NCBI RefSeq assembly: GCF_002218065.1
Contig: NZ_BDUB01000001.1
Location: 3,133,270 to 3,197,269, forward strand
DNA from: Nodularia sp. NIES-3585
Lineage (GTDB): Bacteria; Cyanobacteriota; Cyanobacteriia; Cyanobacteriales; Nostocaceae
Direction of reading: 5' to 3'
Length of the DNA stretch: 64,000 nt
In this document: positions 60,408-64,000 of the stretch, one piece after another
Layout of the letters: every line of letters starts with the position of its first letter
How positions within the stretch are numbered: the stretch's first letter is position 1
Notes under the pieces: model-generated
What the model saw: the letters and a program-made list of their open reading frames with translations, nothing else
Databases searched by the model: none
What the model was told of the DNA's origin: nothing
Position numbers and translations under genes: made by a program

Positions 60408-61315
60408 GGAGTGGGGAGTGGGTTAAAACCCGAGTGGTGTCTAAGTTTGATTATCCATTTATGTCTTAACCTCCTTGGCGGTTGCTATACATAAGCTGCC
60501 GTGTTTTTTACTCAGGACTTACGCAAAATCATGAATCCTTATATAATTCAGCGCATCTATGGCTACGCCATGCAAGCTATCAGACAACATTGATATAAGA
60601 CACAAAGAATAATTAATTGTGAGTTAACTCACAAACTTATTTTTAAATCTGTAACTGCTTTGTCAGATATTACTAGCTGTTGTCACAGTTTAGGGGATTC
60701 ATCACAAATGAGTTTTGTTTATTATGCACCATCTTCTAAATTAATATTTGCTTTATAAATTCTTATTTCTTTGTATAGGTACTTTTATCATTAAACATTA
60801 TCGTATTTTTGGCTTTAATTATGATGTTCTGCTGAAAAATAAATCTAGATACTTGGGGATTTTGTGGATGTATTGATTAAATCTTAGCTGGATTATTAAA
60901 ATATGCGTGCTGAACTCAAAATCAATACTATGCAAAAGATTAAGCCAAATCATCACCATAGTAATTTAGTTGTTAAAGATACTTGTGCATAGGGCATTTA
61001 TCGAAATTGCTACCAGCCAAAATCTAGTTTTATTATAAAATTACTTTAAACAAATGATTTAGTTTCTGTGAATCATGCTATTGTTTTTATTAATTCAAAC
61101 ATTTCAAAGTGGCAAGGAAAATTAGTTATTTTGTTGAATTTTGAAAAAGCAAAACTAAACCTAACCGCATTGGCATCACCCTATAAGTGTGTGAGTATTT
61201 ATTCAGAAAAGTGCATGAATTCAGAATTTAGGGGAATGTTTGTTCTGTAACGAAGTTGTCAACTTTTCTGGGTCAAATTGCTTAAAATAAATTATCCTGG
61301 ACGCTGAAACTGGCT
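60408..61315. promoter_or_regulatory. Long non-coding region upstream of the hglE transcription unit
   Basis: About 900 bases. A short ggggagt run (60402-60420) and a ctcaggacttacgcaaaatca repeat (60511-60531) occur early. The rest is AT-rich. A GTG-initiated 60-codon frame at 61068-61250 (including SKWQGKLVILLNFEKAKLNL) has no ribosome site or domain and is doubtful. The promoter region of the downstream gene and hglE is expected here. Confidence 0.5.
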
Positions 61316-61594
61316 ATGGCATTTATCAAGATACAGAACGTTGTCATTAACACCAGCTACGTGGCTGCGGTTAGGCTAGATACTCAAACTAGTTTGGGAG
61401 AAAAAAGCGTTTCTGTCCTAGTAGCTACTCCTCAGTTTCCCTTAATCCAGTGGGATACAATTGCTGAACATCTCTACCATTACGAATGGATGGAATTCAC
61501 TGGTCAAGCAGCTAACGTCCTCCAAGACTATTTTTCTAGCTTCAACAACGTTATTGACCTATTACCTCAATATCAAGAATCGAGTGTTGTTTAA
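61316..61594 (+). CDS. Small conserved protein upstream of hglE
   Basis: A 92-residue protein with FIKIQNVVINTSYVAAVRLD at the N terminus, a beta-rich first half and a helical second half (IAEHLYHYEWMEFTGQAANV). As I recall, a small gene (asr5350) occupies this position before hglE in Anabaena PCC 7120. Function unknown. It is separated from hglE by 249 bp and transcribed in the same direction. Confidence 0.7.
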   Translation: MAFIKIQNVVINTSYVAAVRLDTQTSLGEKSVSVLVATPQFPLIQWDTIAEHLYHYEWMEFTGQAANVLQDYFSSFNNVIDLLPQYQESSVV

Positions 61595-61843
61595 GATTAT
61601 TTCACGAGTGCTGTATTCCGAAATTGCCTAAAAATGCTGAAAGCATCCATTTATTAAGGCGGAAATGCAGTATGTATCGTGTGGTGTTGGTTGACTAATA
61701 AGCAGTTAGCTGTTTGGGATTAGCTAGCTGTTTGTGAGCAGAAATAGCCCATTTTCAGTGGAAACAAAAATTACTGTAGCTATGGATGGCTATCACTACG
61801 CCAGCTATCACAATCCACAGAACTTAAGAACAGTATATGCCCT

Positions 61844-64000
61844 ATGTCTGCTTATTCAATTGATACGGCTTTGGCAGAGTTAGAGAGCCTTATCAAAAGT
61901 GTTGAGAAAACTTTGATTAGGTCAATAGAGGAAAAGAAGTTGAGCAAGGAAAAACCAATGTCAGTTAACAAAATTAATAGAAAACTAGAACAAAATCCTA
62001 TAGCTATTGTAGGGATGGCTTCTCTGTTACCTCAAGCGAGAAATTTACGGGAATACTGGCAAAATATCGTTAATAAAATTGATTGTATTACCGATGTCCC
62101 AGCTACACATTGGAGCATTGAAGATTATTACGACCCCAACCCCAGAACCTCTGAAGACAAAACCTATTGTAAAAGAGGCGGGTTTATTCCAGAGGTTGAT
62201 TTTAACCCCATGGAGTTTGGTATTCCTCCCAGCATCTTGGAAGTTACAGATATTTCCCAGTTATTAAGTTTAGTCATTGCTAAGGAAGCAATGGAAGATG
62301 CTGGCTATGGTGATTCGCGTGAGTTTAGCCGTGAAAAGATTGGGGTAATTTTAGGTGTGGCTATGGCCAAGCAATTGGGAATGCCACTTTCGGCTCGGTT
62401 AGAGTATCCTGTTTGGGAAAAGGCACTTAAAAGCAGTGGGATTTCTGATGAAGATACCCAAAAAATTATCGAGAAAATTAAAAGCGCTTATATCAAATGG
62501 GATGAAAATGCTTTCCCTGGGATGTTGGCGAATGTGGTTGCGGGAAGAATTGCCAACCGCTTGAATTTTGGCGGGACAAATTGTGTCGTGGATGCAGCTT
62601 GTGCTAGTTCCTTTGGCGCTTTGAAAATGGCTATCAGCGAACTGGTAGAACATCGGGCTGATATGATGCTGACTGGTGGTGTTGATACTGACAACACAAT
62701 CATGGCTTACATCTCTTTCAGCAAAACCCCAGCCGTTTCTCCCAGTCAAAACGCTAAACCTTTCGATGCTAAATCTGATGGGATGTTGCTGGGTGAAGGT
62801 GTTTGTATGTATGTCCTCAAACGCTTGGAAGATGCGGAACGGGACAATGATAAAATTTATGCCGTGATTAAAGGGATTGGGACTTCTAGCGATGGTCGCT
62901 ACAAGAGTATTTATGCTCCCCGCAAGGAAGGCCAAGTTAAAGCTTTGGAACGTGCTTATGATGATGCTGGTTTTTCTCCCGCAACTGTGGGGTTAATGGA
63001 AGCCCACGGGACTGGGACAATGGCTGGTGACCCCATTGAGTTCGGTTCTTTAAGAGACTACTTTAGCAAACATGATTCCCAAAGACAGCATATCGCTTTG
63101 GGGAGTGTGAAGTCTCAAATTGGACATACGAAAGCGGCTGCTGGGGCTGCAAGTTTGATTAAAACTGCTTTGGCTTTGCATCACAAAGTTTTACCCGCGA
63201 CTATCAATATTACTGAACCAAATCCTAAGCTGGATATCAAGAATTCATCATTTTATTTGAATACCCAAACCAGACCTTGGATAAGGGCGGAAGGTGAAGC
63301 GCCAAGACGGGCGGGGGTGAGTTCTTTCGGCTTTGGTGGGACAAATTATCACGTGGTTTTAGAAGAATACGAAACTGAAGAAAATCTTCCTTACCGTTTA
63401 CACAGTACCGCCGGTGAGGTGCTGCTGTTTGCAAATAATCCGGCTCAACTTTTGAGTAAATGTGCAGAAACTCTCGGTAAGTTGCAGTCAGATGGTGGTG
63501 AAAGACATTTTGCCGCATTAATGAAAGAATGCCAATCAGTGGAGATTCCCCAGGTTGCAGCTAGAGTTGGATTTGTGGCTGAGAATCTGCAAGAAGCTTG
63601 TAAGTTGATGCAAGTGAGTATTGACTGGTTGAAAAACAAAGCTGACGCAGCGTCTTGGGAACATCCCCAGGGTATTTATTACCGTTCCTCTGGAATGGCT
63701 TTGGGCGGAAAGGTTGTTTCTCTGTTTTCTGGACAAGGTTCGCAATACCTGGAAATGGGGCGGGAATTGGTGATGAACTTTCCGACTATGCGCCGTTTAC
63801 ATGGCTGTATGGATAGTTTGTTACTTAAAGATAATTTGCAGCCAGTTTCGGAAATTGTTTTCCCTCATCCGGTGTTTGATGAGGCAGAAAAAAATGCCCA
63901 AATTGCTACACTGCAACGCACAGAATACGCTCAACCTGCTATTGGGCTGTTTAGCGCTGGTCTGTATTCGATATTGCAACAAGCTGGATTTAAATCCGAT
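61844..64000 (+). CDS. hglE: Heterocyst glycolipid/polyketide synthase HglE, cut by right edge
   Basis: The first 719 residues of a large type I polyketide/PUFA-like synthase. After a 50-residue helical N terminus comes a ketosynthase domain (about 51-480) with NPIAIVGMASLLPQ, active-site Cys253 (VDAACASSFGAL), the two His motifs EAHGTGTMAGDP and KSQIGHTKAAAGAA, and SSFGFGGTNYHVV. A linker leads to an acyltransferase domain beginning VVSLFSGQGSQYLEMGREL, which continues past the window. HglE makes the long alkyl chain of heterocyst glycolipids together with HglD/C/F/G, expected to the right. The start ATG at 61844 is preceded by no strong ribosome site; an out-of-frame ATG at 61838 is rejected. 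Confidence 0.93.
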   Translation, partial: MSAYSIDTALAELESLIKSVEKTLIRSIEEKKLSKEKPMSVNKINRKLEQNPIAIVGMASLLPQARNLREYWQNIVNKIDCITDVPATHWSIEDYYDPNPRTSEDKTYCKRGGFIPEVDFNPMEFGIPPSILEVTDISQLLSLVIAKEAMEDAGYGDSREFSREKIGVILGVAMAKQLGMPLSARLEYPVWEKALKSSGISDEDTQKIIEKIKSAYIKWDENAFPGMLANVVAGRIANRLNFGGTNCVVDAACASSFGALKMAISELVEHRADMMLTGGVDTDNTIMAYISFSKTPAVSPSQNAKPFDAKSDGMLLGEGVCMYVLKRLEDAERDNDKIYAVIKGIGTSSDGRYKSIYAPRKEGQVKALERAYDDAGFSPATVGLMEAHGTGTMAGDPIEFGSLRDYFSKHDSQRQHIALGSVKSQIGHTKAAAGAASLIKTALALHHKVLPATINITEPNPKLDIKNSSFYLNTQTRPWIRAEGEAPRRAGVSSFGFGGTNYHVVLEEYETEENLPYRLHSTAGEVLLFANNPAQLLSKCAETLGKLQSDGGERHFAALMKECQSVEIPQVAARVGFVAENLQEACKLMQVSIDWLKNKADAASWEHPQGIYYRSSGMALGGKVVSLFSGQGSQYLEMGRELVMNFPTMRRLHGCMDSLLLKDNLQPVSEIVFPHPVFDEAEKNAQIATLQRTEYAQPAIGLFSAGLYSILQQAGFKSD

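Noticed and set aside
61068-61250. A 60-codon frame upstream of the small gene before hglE
   Set aside because: GTG start without a ribosome site; composition like AT-rich intergenic DNA. Kept only as a note in the intergenic entry.

Overview
The window comes from the chromosome of a filamentous, heterocyst-forming cyanobacterium of the Nostoc/Anabaena type. The signs are abundant GCGATCGC (HIP1) octamers, short tandem heptamer repeats (ggggagt), Nostoc-style palindromic dispersed repeats, a phycobiliprotein lyase (CpcT), a magnesium-chelatase H subunit, Ycf34 and a heterocyst glycolipid locus. From about 45.9 kb to the right edge the gene order matches what I recall of the Anabaena PCC 7120 heterocyst envelope island (all5339 cpcT, all5341 hglT, all5345 hgdA, all5346/5347 hgdC/hgdB, alr5351 hglE). 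That comparison is from memory, not from a search.

Layout. (1) 0-5.3 kb: a MobA-like nucleotidyltransferase (cut by the left edge), an XdhC/CoxI protein and a deacetylase remnant, then an OmpR-type response regulator/histidine kinase pair and a NYN-domain protein. (2) 6.1-15.8 kb: a peptide natural product locus. Plus-strand precursor peptides with double-glycine leaders (one with a Nif11-type leader) lie beside a SPASM radical-SAM maturase that has lost its N-terminal [4Fe-4S] cluster motif. Facing them is a minus-strand export operon (HTH protein, peptidase-containing ABC transporter, HlyD-like adaptor, parvulin-like isomerase). (3) 17-35 kb: a short-form chlH paralogue, a Doc-type toxin pair, a multi-PAS hybrid kinase, a tRNA nucleotidyltransferase-family enzyme, ycf34, a 16-repeat CRISPR array without cas genes, a histidine phosphatase, tsaB, a HigB/HigA-ImmA pair with palindromic operators, argD and a potassium channel. 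(4) 35-45 kb: a DUF3445 protein, a CblD/MMADHC homologue, and a TetR-controlled DevB-DevC-DevA exporter bracketed by two inverted-repeat elements. A desaturase-dehydrogenase fusion, a decayed ParDE pair and a DUF433/DUF5615 toxin-antitoxin pair follow.

(5) 45-64 kb: tRNA-Cys, a candidate terminated non-coding RNA, cpdA-like phosphodiesterase, cpcT and a TPR protein, then the heterocyst glycolipid island. The island holds hglT, three GT2 glycosyltransferases, a DUF2141 protein, hgdA, hgdC, hgdB, a ParB-like protein fused to a degenerate methyltransferase domain, a small conserved protein, and hglE running off the right edge. HglE-type synthases build the long glycolipid chain, HglT glycosylates the aglycone, and HgdA plus the HgdBC exporter (no ATPase gene beside it) are needed to deposit the glycolipid layer that limits oxygen entry into heterocysts.

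The most interesting parts are the peptide locus, with an XYG-containing Nif11 precursor next to a maturase truncated by what looks like a deletion; the DevBCA-TetR cassette between related inverted-repeat elements; the ParB/pseudo-methyltransferase fusion; the orphan CRISPR array, where two neighbouring spacers share a crRNA 5' end; and the ORF-free transcript candidate next to tRNA-Cys.
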